Shown here one piece after another: positions 1 through 8,457 of a stretch of DNA of 50,549 bases. Origin of the DNA: Flavobacteriaceae bacterium (lineage in GTDB: Bacteria; Bacteroidota; Bacteroidia; Flavobacteriales; Flavobacteriaceae). Each line of letters begins with the position of its first letter. Position 1 is the first letter of the stretch. The position numbers and the translations under genes were made by a program. The notes below the pieces were generated by a model. That model saw only the letters and a program-made list of their open reading frames with translations. It was not told where the DNA came from and ran no database searches. The stretch covers positions 1 through 50,549 of the forward strand of contig JAFMLQ010000011.1 of the NCBI GenBank assembly GCA_017852075.1, in the 5' to 3' direction.

Positions 1-196
1 CCCCTTCTGTAGAGACTGTCCCTCCTTCTGCAGCTGATACAGTTAGGGTGAATTGTGAAACCTCAGGTTCAGGTTCTGGAGTAGAGGGTTTAACAACACT
101 TGGAGGAGGAGTTGTATCCTCTTCCTCTGCAGAGCAGCTGTAAAGGATTAGGAATGTTGTTAGGGCGAATGCTATAGGGTAGAGTAGTTTTTTCAT
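1..196 (-). CDS. lipoprotein, N-terminal part only (runs off left edge)
   Basis: The reverse strand from 196 reads ATG, a short basic start (MKKLL), a hydrophobic stretch and the lipobox LYSC, so the protein should be a lipoprotein processed at Cys20. After the cysteine comes an acidic run, then a Pro/Thr/Glu-rich linker. The last visible part reads FTLTVSAAEGGTVSTEGG, which resembles the start of the glycine-rich beta repeats (InlB B-repeat-like) common in large surface proteins of flavobacteria. The gene is open at the window edge, so its length and function are unknown. The frame is uninterrupted for all 65 visible codons. The signal peptide and lipobox are seen directly; the repeat assignment is inference from a few residues. 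Confidence 0.75.
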   Translation of the reverse strand, partial: MKKLLYPIAFALTTFLILYSCSAEEEDTTPPPSVVKPSTPEPEPEVSQFTLTVSAAEGGTVSTEG

Positions 197-344
197 GACT
201 TCAAGATATATAGAATAGATTACATATCAATTACCACCCCCATGTTTCAATAGAAAAACCGTTTTCTAAAACCCATGCCCCTGTGTTTGTATTAATGCTG
301 GATGGAAACTTTTAGCTTTTAAATAGTCATGAAACACAATGATT

Positions 345-366
345 TGTTGCCAATATGTTGCCAATA
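345..366. repeat. perfect tandem 11-mer, two copies
   Basis: TGTTGCCAATA occurs twice back to back. It lies just beyond the terminator of the tRNA-Leu gene, in a 225-base gene-free stretch (197-421) that otherwise shows only that terminator. Its role is unknown; a recombinase arm site is one possibility. Confidence 0.7.
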
Positions 367-372
367 ATGAAG

Positions 373-413
373 AAAAAAATCCGCAACCTTTTGTTAAACA
401 ATTAGTTACGGAT
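373..413 (-). terminator. intrinsic terminator of tRNA-Leu
   Basis: On the minus strand ATCCGTAAC pairs with GTTGCGGAT (nine pairs, one of them G-U) across a 17-nt loop, followed directly by seven T. It begins about nine bases past the tRNA 3' end. Confidence 0.75.
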
Positions 414-421
414 TATAAAAG

Positions 422-503
422 TACCTCGGGTGGGAATCGAACCCACACTCCCGAAAGAACTGGATTTTGAATCCAGCGCGTCTACCAGTTCCGCCACCGA
501 GGC
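422..503 (-). tRNA. tRNA-Leu (anticodon CAA)
   Basis: The reverse strand folds as a class II tRNA: acceptor GCCTCGG/CCGAGGT, D-arm GGCGGAACTGGTAGACGC, anticodon stem CTGGA/TCCAG with loop TTCAAAA (anticodon CAA), a variable arm typical of tRNA-Leu, and the T-loop GTTCGATTC. Position 422 gives the discriminator A. The CC that follows in the genome could be encoded or chance. It has its own promoter element and terminator, so it is probably transcribed alone. Confidence 0.95.
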
Positions 504-520
504 AAAATTTTTACAGGATT

Positions 521-528
521 CAAAAATA
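521..528 (-). promoter_or_regulatory. -7 promoter element for tRNA-Leu
   Basis: Minus-strand TATTTTTG matches the Bacteroidota -7 consensus TAnnTTTG and ends 17 nt before the first base of the tRNA. I see no clear -33 TTTG. Confidence 0.55.
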
Positions 529-586
529 CTAAATTATTTTTTCTTAGGTTTTAATTTCTGGGGCATTCCTTAGCGAAATTTATTTC

Positions 587-594
587 TAAATTTG
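587..594 (+). promoter_or_regulatory. -7 promoter element for prs
   Basis: TAAATTTG matches TAnnTTTG and ends 16 nt before the prs start codon, implying a leader of roughly ten bases. No convincing -33 element. Confidence 0.55.
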
Positions 595-610
595 CGCATT
601 AACTTATCTC

Positions 611-1543
611 ATGAAAACTCCCGCAAAAATTTTTGCTTGTACACAAAGTACCGTACTTGCCAACCAAATTGCCAAACACTTCGGCACACCCTTAGGAAAA
701 GTCAATTTTTCACGATACAGCGACGGCGAATTTCAACCTTCTTTTGAAGAATCAGTCCGCGGTGCTCGTGTTTTTATCATTGGTTCTACCCAGCCTTCCT
801 CTGAAAATTTAATGGAATTGCTCTTGATGTTAGATGCTGCAAAAAGAGCCTCTGCCAGACACATTACTGCGGTTATGCCTTACTTCGGTTGGGCACGCCA
901 AGACCGAAAAGACAAACCCCGAGTACCCATAGGCGCAAAACTTATAGCAAAGCTTTTAGAGTCAGCAGGGGCCACTCGAATTATCACTATGGATTTACAC
1001 GCAGATCAGATTCAAGGATTTTTTGAAAAACCCGTAGATCACCTATTTGCTTCTACCCTATTTCTTCCCTACATTGAAACCTTAAAGCTGTCTAACCTCA
1101 CCATTGCCTCACCTGATATGGGAGGTTCCAAACGCGCTTATGCCTATTCAAAATATCTGTCTAGTGATGTGGTGATTTGTTACAAACAAAGAGAAAAGGC
1201 CAATGTCATTTCCCACATGGAACTCATTGGAGATGTCACAGGGAAAAATGTAATCTTAGTCGATGACATGGTTGACACTGCTGGAACCCTCACAAAAGCA
1301 GCTGATTTGATGAAAGAGCGCGGTGCACTTTCTGTAAGAGCAATTTGTACACATGCTTTGCTTTCCGGCAACGCTTACGAAAAAATTGAACAGTCTCAAC
1401 TGGAAGAATTGATCGTGTCGGATTCTATTCCTGCTAGAATTAGTCACAATAAAGTAAAAGTGTTATCTTGCGCCCCATTATTCGCTGAAGTAATGCACAA
1501 TGTGCACTACAACGAATCAATAAGTTCAAAATTTATAATGTAA
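611..1543 (+). CDS. prs: ribose-phosphate pyrophosphokinase (PRPP synthetase)
   Basis: Cytoplasmic enzyme that makes 5-phosphoribosyl 1-diphosphate from ribose 5-phosphate and ATP, feeding purine, pyrimidine, NAD, histidine and tryptophan synthesis. The 310-residue length is normal. The catalytic flexible loop is visible at 94-104 (WARQDRKDKPR), His130 in MDLHADQIQGFF is the conserved ATP-site histidine, and the PRPP-binding motif VILVDDMVDTAGT lies at 214-226. The ATG start is placed by the promoter element 16 nt upstream. rplY follows after 19 nt with no terminator between, so the two are probably one transcript ending at the hairpin at 2225. Confidence 0.98.
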   Translation: MKTPAKIFACTQSTVLANQIAKHFGTPLGKVNFSRYSDGEFQPSFEESVRGARVFIIGSTQPSSENLMELLLMLDAAKRASARHITAVMPYFGWARQDRKDKPRVPIGAKLIAKLLESAGATRIITMDLHADQIQGFFEKPVDHLFASTLFLPYIETLKLSNLTIASPDMGGSKRAYAYSKYLSSDVVICYKQREKANVISHMELIGDVTGKNVILVDDMVDTAGTLTKAADLMKERGALSVRAICTHALLSGNAYEKIEQSQLEELIVSDSIPARISHNKVKVLSCAPLFAEVMHNVHYNESISSKFIM

Positions 1544-1562
1544 TTAAACTGAAAAACAAATC

Positions 1563-2204
1563 ATGAAATCGATTACCATTAACGGATCTAAAAGAGAAAG
1601 CGTAGGCAAGGTAGCTACCAAAGCGTTGCGCAATGCTGGCAGAGTTCCCTGTGTATTGTATGGTGGAGGTGAACCCCTTCATTTTTCTGCACCGGAACTT
1701 GATTTCAGTAAACTAGTCTACACTCCCAATGCACACACTGTGGAAATTTTGTTGGAAGATGGCACTAAAATAAATGCCATTCTTCAAGACATTCAGTTTC
1801 ACCCTTTATCTGACAAGATTTTACACGTCGACTTTTATCAACTTTTTGATGACAAAGAAGTCTCTATGAATATTCCTGTTAAAATAGAAGGTGCTGCACC
1901 TGGTGTACGAAATAGCGGTGGAGTCCTAAGGCTTAACAAAAGGAAACTACGCGTCAGAGCGCTTCCTTCAAATCTACCTGATTTTGTTATTGCAGACATC
2001 TCAAAATTAGAGTTGGGAAATAAACTGTATACGGCTGAATTACAGTCAGATAACTATGCTATTCTTCATCCCGACAATACCGTGGTATGTCAAGTACGTA
2101 CTTCTAGAGCTTCAATTAAAGAAGAAGCTGTTGAAGAAACTGCAGTGGCTGCAGAAGGAGGAGCAGAAGGAGCACCAGAAGACAAAGCTGATACTCAAGA
2201 ATAA
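1563..2204 (+). CDS. rplY: 50S ribosomal protein L25 (Ctc type, long form)
   Basis: Binds 5S rRNA in the large ribosomal subunit. At 213 residues this is the long L25/Ctc form. The N-terminal half carries the RNA-binding beta-barrel ([12 protein letters not shown], then RVPCVLYGG near 29-37). The middle matches the TL5/Ctc C-terminal domain (ILHVDFYQL, then [17 protein letters not shown]-like text). The last 30 residues are an acidic Ala/Glu-rich tail, common in this family in Bacteroidota. It lies 19 nt after prs, an arrangement seen widely in the phylum, and is followed by a strong terminator. Confidence 0.96.
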   Translation: MKSITINGSKRESVGKVATKALRNAGRVPCVLYGGGEPLHFSAPELDFSKLVYTPNAHTVEILLEDGTKINAILQDIQFHPLSDKILHVDFYQLFDDKEVSMNIPVKIEGAAPGVRNSGGVLRLNKRKLRVRALPSNLPDFVIADISKLELGNKLYTAELQSDNYAILHPDNTVVCQVRTSRASIKEEAVEETAVAAEGGAEGAPEDKADTQE

Positions 2205-2224
2205 ATTCTTTTCTAAGAAAGTAC

Positions 2225-2258
2225 AAAGCATGTGGTTCTTCAATCACATGCTTTTTTT
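2225..2258 (+). terminator. intrinsic terminator after prs-rplY
   Basis: AGCATGTG pairs with CACATGCT over a 10-nt loop and is followed by a run of seven T. It begins 20 nt after the rplY stop codon. Confidence 0.9.
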
Positions 2259-2268
2259 ATTTTAGACC

Positions 2269-2883
2269 ATGCGATACTTCAAAGGATTATTCAAAAAGAA
2301 GACCGCTTCTTTGCACATGAAAAAATATTTAATTGTAGGACTTGGAAATGTAGGGTTGGAATACGATAACACCCGTCACAATGTGGGCTTTCAGATTCTT
2401 GATCGTCTTGCAGAAAAAAATGAATTGAGTTGGGAAATCAAAAAACTAGCTTATCATACTGTACTGAGAAAAAAAGGAAAGCAATTCATTTTGATAAAAC
2501 CCACTACGTTTATGAATCGCAGTGGAAAAGCGGTGCGACACTGGTCGCTTAAAGAAAATATTCCTCTAGAAAACATTCTTATTTTGACTGATGAATTACA
2601 CCTTCCTTTTGGAACTATTCGAATAAAAACTAAAGGCAGTCCAGCAGGGCATAATGGCTTGAAAGATATCGAATCCCAGTTAAATACCCCCCACTACGCA
2701 CGAATGCGCTTCGGTATTGGACAGGAACAAAAAGCTTTTGATCAGGTGAAATTCGTATTAGACCCTTGGGATGAGAACGAGCAAGAAGCCCTACCAGAGC
2801 GCATTGAACTTTGTGTAGAGGCAATTTTTAGTTTTGGGCTTGAGGGAATTCAAAACACCATGAATCGGTTTAATGGTAAATAA
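2269..2883 (+). CDS. pth: peptidyl-tRNA hydrolase
   Basis: Releases tRNA from prematurely dropped peptidyl-tRNA. The core begins at KKYLIVGLGNVG; the catalytic His is His37 in NTRHNVGF, the partner Asp108 is in TDELHLPFG, and the substrate-binding Asn83 (FMNRSGK) and Asn129 (GHNGLKDI) are present. The ATG at 2269 adds a basic 16-residue extension before the usual start; such extensions occur in flavobacterial Pth, but the ATG at 2317 would give the classical start, and the sequence does not settle the choice. Its stop codon is only four bases from the stop of the converging lipoprotein gene. Confidence 0.95.
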   Translation: MRYFKGLFKKKTASLHMKKYLIVGLGNVGLEYDNTRHNVGFQILDRLAEKNELSWEIKKLAYHTVLRKKGKQFILIKPTTFMNRSGKAVRHWSLKENIPLENILILTDELHLPFGTIRIKTKGSPAGHNGLKDIESQLNTPHYARMRFGIGQEQKAFDQVKFVLDPWDENEQEALPERIELCVEAIFSFGLEGIQNTMNRFNGK

Positions 2884-2887
2884 ACCC

Positions 2888-3562
2888 TTAGTTGGTTTGG
2901 AAACTGAAAATTTCTGAAAACGACTGATTTTGACTTTGATCTAGGGTCACTACTTGCCAAAAATAAAGAGTATTTGCGTTTAAATCCAATGAAGTTTGAG
3001 AAATCAAAATACCCTCTTTCATCAATTCAAGTTGGTCAAAATCTGTACCCAAGTACACGCTGTAAGAAACAATATCATTGTCCAAATCATTTCCTTCCCA
3101 TTGGAAAAGAACTGATCCATTGGAATTCAAATTGATCTCTGATTCATGTTCTGGAAAAAGGAGTGTAGCTGGAAAAGGAAAATAACTTTCTGCAGGTGTA
3201 CCTTCTAGGTAAAATTGCCAAATTTCACTATTCGTTATAATCGGGGTCAATGTTGATTTTGATCTTACAAACCAACTGTAGGGGGCTCCACTAGGCAGTA
3301 CTAAAGAGCCTTTTAAAAGGTTCGTACTTAAATTAAACTGTTCTTTTGTTATTCTATTATTAACAATAACTTCGTAGCTGTCCGCATATAGTGCAGCATT
3401 CCACTGAAAATCCACTTGACTTTCAGTACTGCTTATTCGAGATGCCGTTGTGCAACTGTTCAGGTTTTCTGGAGCCACTAAATTTGCCCCCTCGGGGTCT
3501 GGAATGGGGTCTGGACCACAACTCCCCATTAGTAAGATTACAAAAAGTGCCCATTTTTTCAT
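2888..3562 (-). CDS. lipoprotein with two fibronectin-like domains, coupled to the protease
   Basis: A 224-residue protein with a signal peptide and lipobox MGSC (Cys15), so probably anchored in an envelope membrane. After a Pro/Asp-rich linker come two repeats of a fibronectin type III-like fold, about residues 35-115 and 125-224, each with the FQW...SY.V and YFW.V strand pattern. The partner protease has a domain of the same type at about 760-847. The start codon overlaps the protease stop codon (ATGA), so translation is probably coupled. The exact function is unknown; holding, folding or restraining the protease is a guess based on context. No catalytic motif seen. Confidence 0.8.
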   Translation of the reverse strand: MKKWALFVILLMGSCGPDPIPDPEGANLVAPENLNSCTTASRISSTESQVDFQWNAALYADSYEVIVNNRITKEQFNLSTNLLKGSLVLPSGAPYSWFVRSKSTLTPIITNSEIWQFYLEGTPAESYFPFPATLLFPEHESEINLNSNGSVLFQWEGNDLDNDIVSYSVYLGTDFDQLELMKEGILISQTSLDLNANTLYFWQVVTLDQSQNQSFSEIFSFQTN

Positions 3563-6500
3563 TCTTTGAGCAATTTTTTTGTTTCAATGTAATTCCCATA
3601 ATCAATATGCAATAAGTACCATCCTCGGGAAAGTTGGTCCATTGGAATAGTAACTTCTCCCTTGGAAGTTGTATAGTTTTGCTTCACCCAATATACTTCC
3701 CCAGAACCTGAATAAAGGTAAAGATCAACGGTAACCTTCTGAGGTAAAATAAGGTTTGCATTTTCAGTCACAGGATTAGGGAAAACTTCGGCTTGAGTTT
3801 CTAAATTAATCCATTGTTCGAAATGACCTTGGCAAACTTGTGTTGTGTTCACTTCAATTCGATTCACCTTTTGTGTCAAAGGCAGTTCTATTGAATTCTT
3901 ACCAAGCAGCTCGTACGAACGCTCGTTTAATGTAATAGTGTATGCATCACTTCCTTTTAGATTTAAGGTCAGTAACGCAGAGGCGGGATTGTAAAAGCTT
4001 TGGACATCAAGTCGTTCTGGAGTTTTGATTTCAGTTTCATAGCAATATTCAAAATCGGGAAATTGATCTGAATAAATACAGATTTCGTAGTTCCCAGGAG
4101 CTAAGTTACTTATTGATCCTCCTGAAGTAGAAAAATTGACTGTATCTCTAAAACCATTGGGCCCTTGTATTTTAGCAATGTACGGAAACTCTGCACGAGC
4201 ATTAAAAGTGAAAGAACCATTTTCCTTATCCGGGCAAGTGGAATCTTTCTTGACCAAGCTAAGGTTTTGAGCAGAAAAAAGATCACAAACATCTCCAATT
4301 CCATTACCGTCAATATCAGCCTGATTTTCATTTGTGATTTCAGGGCAATTATCAGTAGAATCTGGAATAGTATCGTTATCCCTATTGGGTGCTATAGTTC
4401 CTTCTAAACAAAAGTGTAGTTCAAATTCAAGCAAGCGTCCCGTATCATCAGAATACTGATCTATAACAATGAGTTTCCAGAGTCCTTTAGAAGACGTTCC
4501 GTACAAAAAACTAATGTCTTGAACTGGCTTATAACTTCCCGTAAAAGGAGGTCTAGCACTCCCAATCAGATCACTAGCCTCTTGATCGAAAAGCGTTTCC
4601 GTATAATTATCCCCAGAATAACCTAAAGAACTACTCAACAAATAACGTCTTTCGTCAGGTGCCTCCAGATATAGAATAAGGTCTTCAACCCATGAATGTT
4701 CAATATCTACCAATACATCTAAATCCAAAATAGGAGCATCAAATTGGATATTTATTGTAGCCAATGTCATGCCTTCCTCACTATCTGTAGCATCATTTAA
4801 GTCTTTCGGCAATCCAGCAGCAGATAAATTTTGACAACTAATAGGGCTCGTCTCAAAAGATTTTGAACTCGAAAACAGAGTCTCTCCACAGTTGTTTTGT
4901 TGTAGCACACGCCAATAATATAACTGCTTCGCTTCCAATGTATTCAGCTTTAATTGCGAGGCGTTAATCAACGTATCTGTAACCAACGTTTGGAAATCGG
5001 AATCTTTGGCAAGTTGCACCCTCGAACGGTCAACATTGAGAAATGATTCCCATTCTAAAACGGGACTTAGAGACACGCCCTCTGAACCATCTTGAGGCTG
5101 CAAAAGATTCGCTAAAGGAACATCCTCGTTACGTTGCTGCACAATAAAAGGGAATGTTTCTGAGGCATTATCGAATGTAGCTTCCAGATTTAATTCATAA
5201 TCATCAGGCGCTAAATTTGACAGTCCACTAAGGGTAAAAAATCCTAAGGAATCTGAAGCTCTATAAACAGTCTTGGAAAATTGTACTCTGACATCGGAGG
5301 GTAGTGTATTGATTTGTAATCTAAAGTCCTTATCAAAACCCGATGCTTTTTGTATTTCAAATGGAAACTGAAGTGTGTTTTGGCCACAATTCTCTTTAAT
5401 ATACGTATCTAGAATTAAAACCAAATCACGCGATTCAATGCTGAATTCAGTAGAATTAATCGCAAAAAAGATTTCATTTTTCGGCTTGATTTTAATTCTT
5501 CCTTTTGTTGTATCGATTTCATTAGGAATAAAAACTTGAGCAGTCCCACTATTGGAAACACCATCGGCTAATGTGATGGGGAAGGTCTTTCCTCCATCCG
5601 TAGATAAAAGGATAGCCACTTCACTTACCCCAATTGGACTTTGATCTGTTTTGGCAACATTCCAACTGATATTTTCAAGAGTTCCTCCACGAATCTTGTA
5701 CCCAACTTCCCCATGTGAAGTTATTGTAAATGGCCCTGCATTATTTATAACAGTTAGCTCTATTTCGTCCTGAGCTATCTGGTTAAAGTCTGAAGACTGC
5801 TTACGGACCGTCAGTCCCCATCGCATAAACCTTCCTACCAAAGGAACCGTTTCCCAAGCATCGTTGATCCCTGGATTTTCTTGTATTAATTCATTGCTTA
5901 AAACGCGTTCTAAATTGGGAATGGTTCTAAAGGGTTGCAAACTTGGGGGGAGGGAACGAGCCATTGCACCTGTAGCATTCGAAGGCCCAAAGTTATTAGA
6001 AGTAATTTCTGCACTGTCCAGTTGTTCCCAACAATAGGTGTAATTTTCACCGTCTGGTAAAGGCATAATTCCCAACTCGAAGGGAGTCCCTACAGGAATA
6101 AAATAATCAGGACCCGCGTCTATACTAAACGACCCTAATTCCGTAGCTTCGGAAGTGCCGCAGGAAATAGTCGCCACATATTCTGAAATATTTTTGATGC
6201 TGTAAAAATGAAAATAGGAATCCCCATGTTGCTGAAGATCATCTACTCCAGTAATCCCCGCATACCCCATTATCGTTGAACCACTCCCTGGTTCGGCATT
6301 TACCCCTACACCCTCTGTTTCATATGAGAAGGTATGGTATGCCCCAAATTGATGTCCAATTTCATGTCCTACATAATCCAAGTCAAAATAATCATTGCGG
6401 TATTCACCCCCGTAGATATCGCGAAAGGGATGAATGGAATACCCTTGCCCTTTTTGTCCTGATTTACACACACACCCAATACACCCTGCATCTCCGTTAG

Positions 6501-7389
6501 GCTCTCCATAATCGAAAAGATGTCCCACATCATAGGCGTTATTTCCTAGAACTTCATCTAAAGTTTTTTGGAGTTCTGTACTGAAATCTCCAGTAAAAGG
6601 ATCAGTATCTGAATCTTCATAAATCAAATTTGTATCAGATACCAATTCCAAACGGATATTGAGATCCCGCTCAAAAATTACATTGATACGATTGATGGTG
6701 CTTACAATAGCCCCTAGGGCATCCTCTGCGTTGGATCCATTGGTTTCATCATCATCACCCCAGAAGGCCGTGTATTCTCCCGTTACTGCAACAGCAATTC
6801 TGAACGTACGCAATGAATCATTGAATACTAAGCGCTTTGAAGAAATAGCTTCCCGAGAAGTTTTTTGGAGGGAGGCTTTCGTTTTACAAAATAGAGGAGA
6901 CGCTTCAGGACGGTTGGATTTTGTATAAGTAAAATACAATTCTTTTTTTCCTTTCACTGGTTGTATAAAAAAATCAGGTCCTTTATCGAGCTGTATCCAA
7001 GCACTCAAACCATTGGGCTGAATGCTAAGTCGTATTCGAACATTGGGCCTGAATTTACTTACACCTTTATACGTTTTAATTTTGGAGTACTTCAGCGCTA
7101 AAGGTTGGGATAGAACTGGAGTTGGAGTCAAAAGAAAAACCTCCTCTTCTCCCTTTTCATTAGGAAGTCTTATCTCCTTTAATAAATTTTGATGAACAGC
7201 ATTCTGTAATTGAACTGGTGACTTGTAATACGTTTCACCCAAAACCTCAAATGAATTTGAGCTAGGCACTGGATTGGAAACTTGTATCCAACGTTCTTGC
7301 CCTAAAAGAAATTGCAACGGAAGAAAGAGCACAATAATTCCTAGGAACCAACCCTTTTTGAGACCACAATTTTTTTTATGTTTTAGCAC
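3559..7389 (-). CDS. secreted metzincin (M12B-like) protease, type IX secretion substrate
   Basis: A 1276-residue secreted zinc protease. The start is GTG at 7389; no in-frame ATG gives a better signal peptide (basic start, then hydrophobic 13-30). A propeptide region is followed by the catalytic domain with HEIGHQFGAYH at 342-352 (zinc ligands His342, His346 and His352, catalytic Glu343) and the Met-turn STIMGYAG around Met374. Then come beta-sandwich regions, a fibronectin-like domain (760-847), a P/proprotein-convertase-like domain (850-994), one thrombospondin type 3 calcium repeat (1002-1036, DNDTIPDSTDNCPE) and a C-terminal sorting domain from about 1200 (FPNPVTENANL to the terminal KKLLKE). 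The last marks it for export by the type IX system, whose translocon SprA is encoded at 38448-45875. It is the first gene of a two-gene operon. Confidence 0.95.
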   Translation of the reverse strand: MLKHKKNCGLKKGWFLGIIVLFLPLQFLLGQERWIQVSNPVPSSNSFEVLGETYYKSPVQLQNAVHQNLLKEIRLPNEKGEEEVFLLTPTPVLSQPLALKYSKIKTYKGVSKFRPNVRIRLSIQPNGLSAWIQLDKGPDFFIQPVKGKKELYFTYTKSNRPEASPLFCKTKASLQKTSREAISSKRLVFNDSLRTFRIAVAVTGEYTAFWGDDDETNGSNAEDALGAIVSTINRINVIFERDLNIRLELVSDTNLIYEDSDTDPFTGDFSTELQKTLDEVLGNNAYDVGHLFDYGEPNGDAGCIGCVCKSGQKGQGYSIHPFRDIYGGEYRNDYFDLDYVGHEIGHQFGAYHTFSYETEGVGVNAEPGSGSTIMGYAGITGVDDLQQHGDSYFHFYSIKNISEYVATISCGTSEATELGSFSIDAGPDYFIPVGTPFELGIMPLPDGENYTYCWEQLDSAEITSNNFGPSNATGAMARSLPPSLQPFRTIPNLERVLSNELIQENPGINDAWETVPLVGRFMRWGLTVRKQSSDFNQIAQDEIELTVINNAGPFTITSHGEVGYKIRGGTLENISWNVAKTDQSPIGVSEVAILLSTDGGKTFPITLADGVSNSGTAQVFIPNEIDTTKGRIKIKPKNEIFFAINSTEFSIESRDLVLILDTYIKENCGQNTLQFPFEIQKASGFDKDFRLQINTLPSDVRVQFSKTVYRASDSLGFFTLSGLSNLAPDDYELNLEATFDNASETFPFIVQQRNEDVPLANLLQPQDGSEGVSLSPVLEWESFLNVDRSRVQLAKDSDFQTLVTDTLINASQLKLNTLEAKQLYYWRVLQQNNCGETLFSSSKSFETSPISCQNLSAAGLPKDLNDATDSEEGMTLATINIQFDAPILDLDVLVDIEHSWVEDLILYLEAPDERRYLLSSSLGYSGDNYTETLFDQEASDLIGSARPPFTGSYKPVQDISFLYGTSSKGLWKLIVIDQYSDDTGRLLEFELHFCLEGTIAPNRDNDTIPDSTDNCPEITNENQADIDGNGIGDVCDLFSAQNLSLVKKDSTCPDKENGSFTFNARAEFPYIAKIQGPNGFRDTVNFSTSGGSISNLAPGNYEICIYSDQFPDFEYCYETEIKTPERLDVQSFYNPASALLTLNLKGSDAYTITLNERSYELLGKNSIELPLTQKVNRIEVNTTQVCQGHFEQWINLETQAEVFPNPVTENANLILPQKVTVDLYLYSGSGEVYWVKQNYTTSKGEVTIPMDQLSRGWYLLHIDYGNYIETKKLLKE

Positions 7390-7487
7390 TTCGGTTTCAT
7401 GTCTGGGCTAAAAATAAACAATCTCATACATCTTTAAATGATATTAACGTACATTTATACAATGCTAATTAAGTCTTCTTTTTCCCT

Positions 7488-8426
7488 ATGAAGGTTGTTC
7501 ACGGAATTGAAAATTACACCTCGTCATCAAAGTCAATTCTCACTATAGGAACCTTTGATGGGGTTCATTTAGGACATCAAAAAATCATTCAGAAACTTGT
7601 AAAAAAAGCCCACGATAAAAAACTTCAAGCCAATCTGTTAACCTTTTTTCCCCACCCCAGAATGGTGCTCCAAAAAGAGACTTCGATCAAACTCATAGAT
7701 ACCTTGGCAGAAAAAGAGCAACTCTTGAGAGCGTTGGGAATAGACAACCTTATCATTCATCCTTTTTCCAAAGATTTCTCAAGACTTAGCGCTATTGAAT
7801 TTACCCGAGATATCTTGGTAAATCAGTTGAGAATTACTTCTTTATTCATAGGGTATGACCATCGTTTTGGAAAAAACAGGGAAGCAACAGTTGAAGATTT
7901 GATCGCTTTCGGAAAAACATACAACTTCGAAGTTACGATGATTCCTGCCCAAGATATTGCCTCGATCACAGTAAGTTCAACAAAAATTCGAAATGCCATA
8001 GAAGCTAGTGATTTTGAAAAAGTTCAACAATTCTTAGGTCGACCCTTTGAACTCAATGGAAAAGTGACCAAAGGAGCCGGACTGGGAAGAACTCTAGGAT
8101 TTCCTACCGCCAATCTTTTTGTAAAAGAAACCCATAAACTAATTCCTCCCAGGGGAGTCTATTTGGTTCAGGCAGAACACAAAGGGAAACTGCATTCTGG
8201 AATGATGAATATTGGAAATAGACCCACTCTAAACGGGGATTACCAAACCCTGGAAGTGCATCTTTTTGAATTTAATCAAACCCTTTACGATCATAACTTA
8301 AGGGTATTTTTTCTCAAAAAAATTCGCGATGAAATCAAATTCAATTCCTTAGACGAACTCAAAGCCCAACTTTTGAAGGATCAAGAAATTTGCAAAAGAA
8401 CGATTGCCAAATCAAGGGAGAAGTAA
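7488..8426 (+). CDS. ribF: bifunctional riboflavin kinase / FAD synthetase
   Basis: Converts riboflavin to FMN and then FAD. The N-terminal nucleotidyltransferase motif TIGTFDGVHLGHQ is at 19-31, and the ISSTKIR-type motif appears as VSSTKIR. The C-terminal kinase domain starts with KGAGLGRTLGFPTANL near 197-212, followed by the RGVY and NIGNRPT motifs. Length 312 is normal. It is divergent from the protease, with 98 bases between them and no FMN riboswitch-like structure that I can recognise. serS follows 31 bases downstream but has its own promoter element. Confidence 0.97.
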   Translation: MKVVHGIENYTSSSKSILTIGTFDGVHLGHQKIIQKLVKKAHDKKLQANLLTFFPHPRMVLQKETSIKLIDTLAEKEQLLRALGIDNLIIHPFSKDFSRLSAIEFTRDILVNQLRITSLFIGYDHRFGKNREATVEDLIAFGKTYNFEVTMIPAQDIASITVSSTKIRNAIEASDFEKVQQFLGRPFELNGKVTKGAGLGRTLGFPTANLFVKETHKLIPPRGVYLVQAEHKGKLHSGMMNIGNRPTLNGDYQTLEVHLFEFNQTLYDHNLRVFFLKKIRDEIKFNSLDELKAQLLKDQEICKRTIAKSREK

Positions 8427-8434
8427 AATTACTT

Positions 8435-8442
8435 TATTTTTG
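8435..8442 (+). promoter_or_regulatory. -7 promoter element for serS
   Basis: TATTTTTG, an exact TAnnTTTG match, ends 15 nt before the serS ATG at 8458. It rules out the in-frame upstream start at 8404, which lies before the promoter. Confidence 0.6.
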
Positions 8443-8457
8443 CACAAAAGAATTTCC

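Noticed and set aside
7390-7487. FMN riboswitch or other structured leader before ribF
   Set aside because: I could find no paired stems of the known class in these 98 bases.
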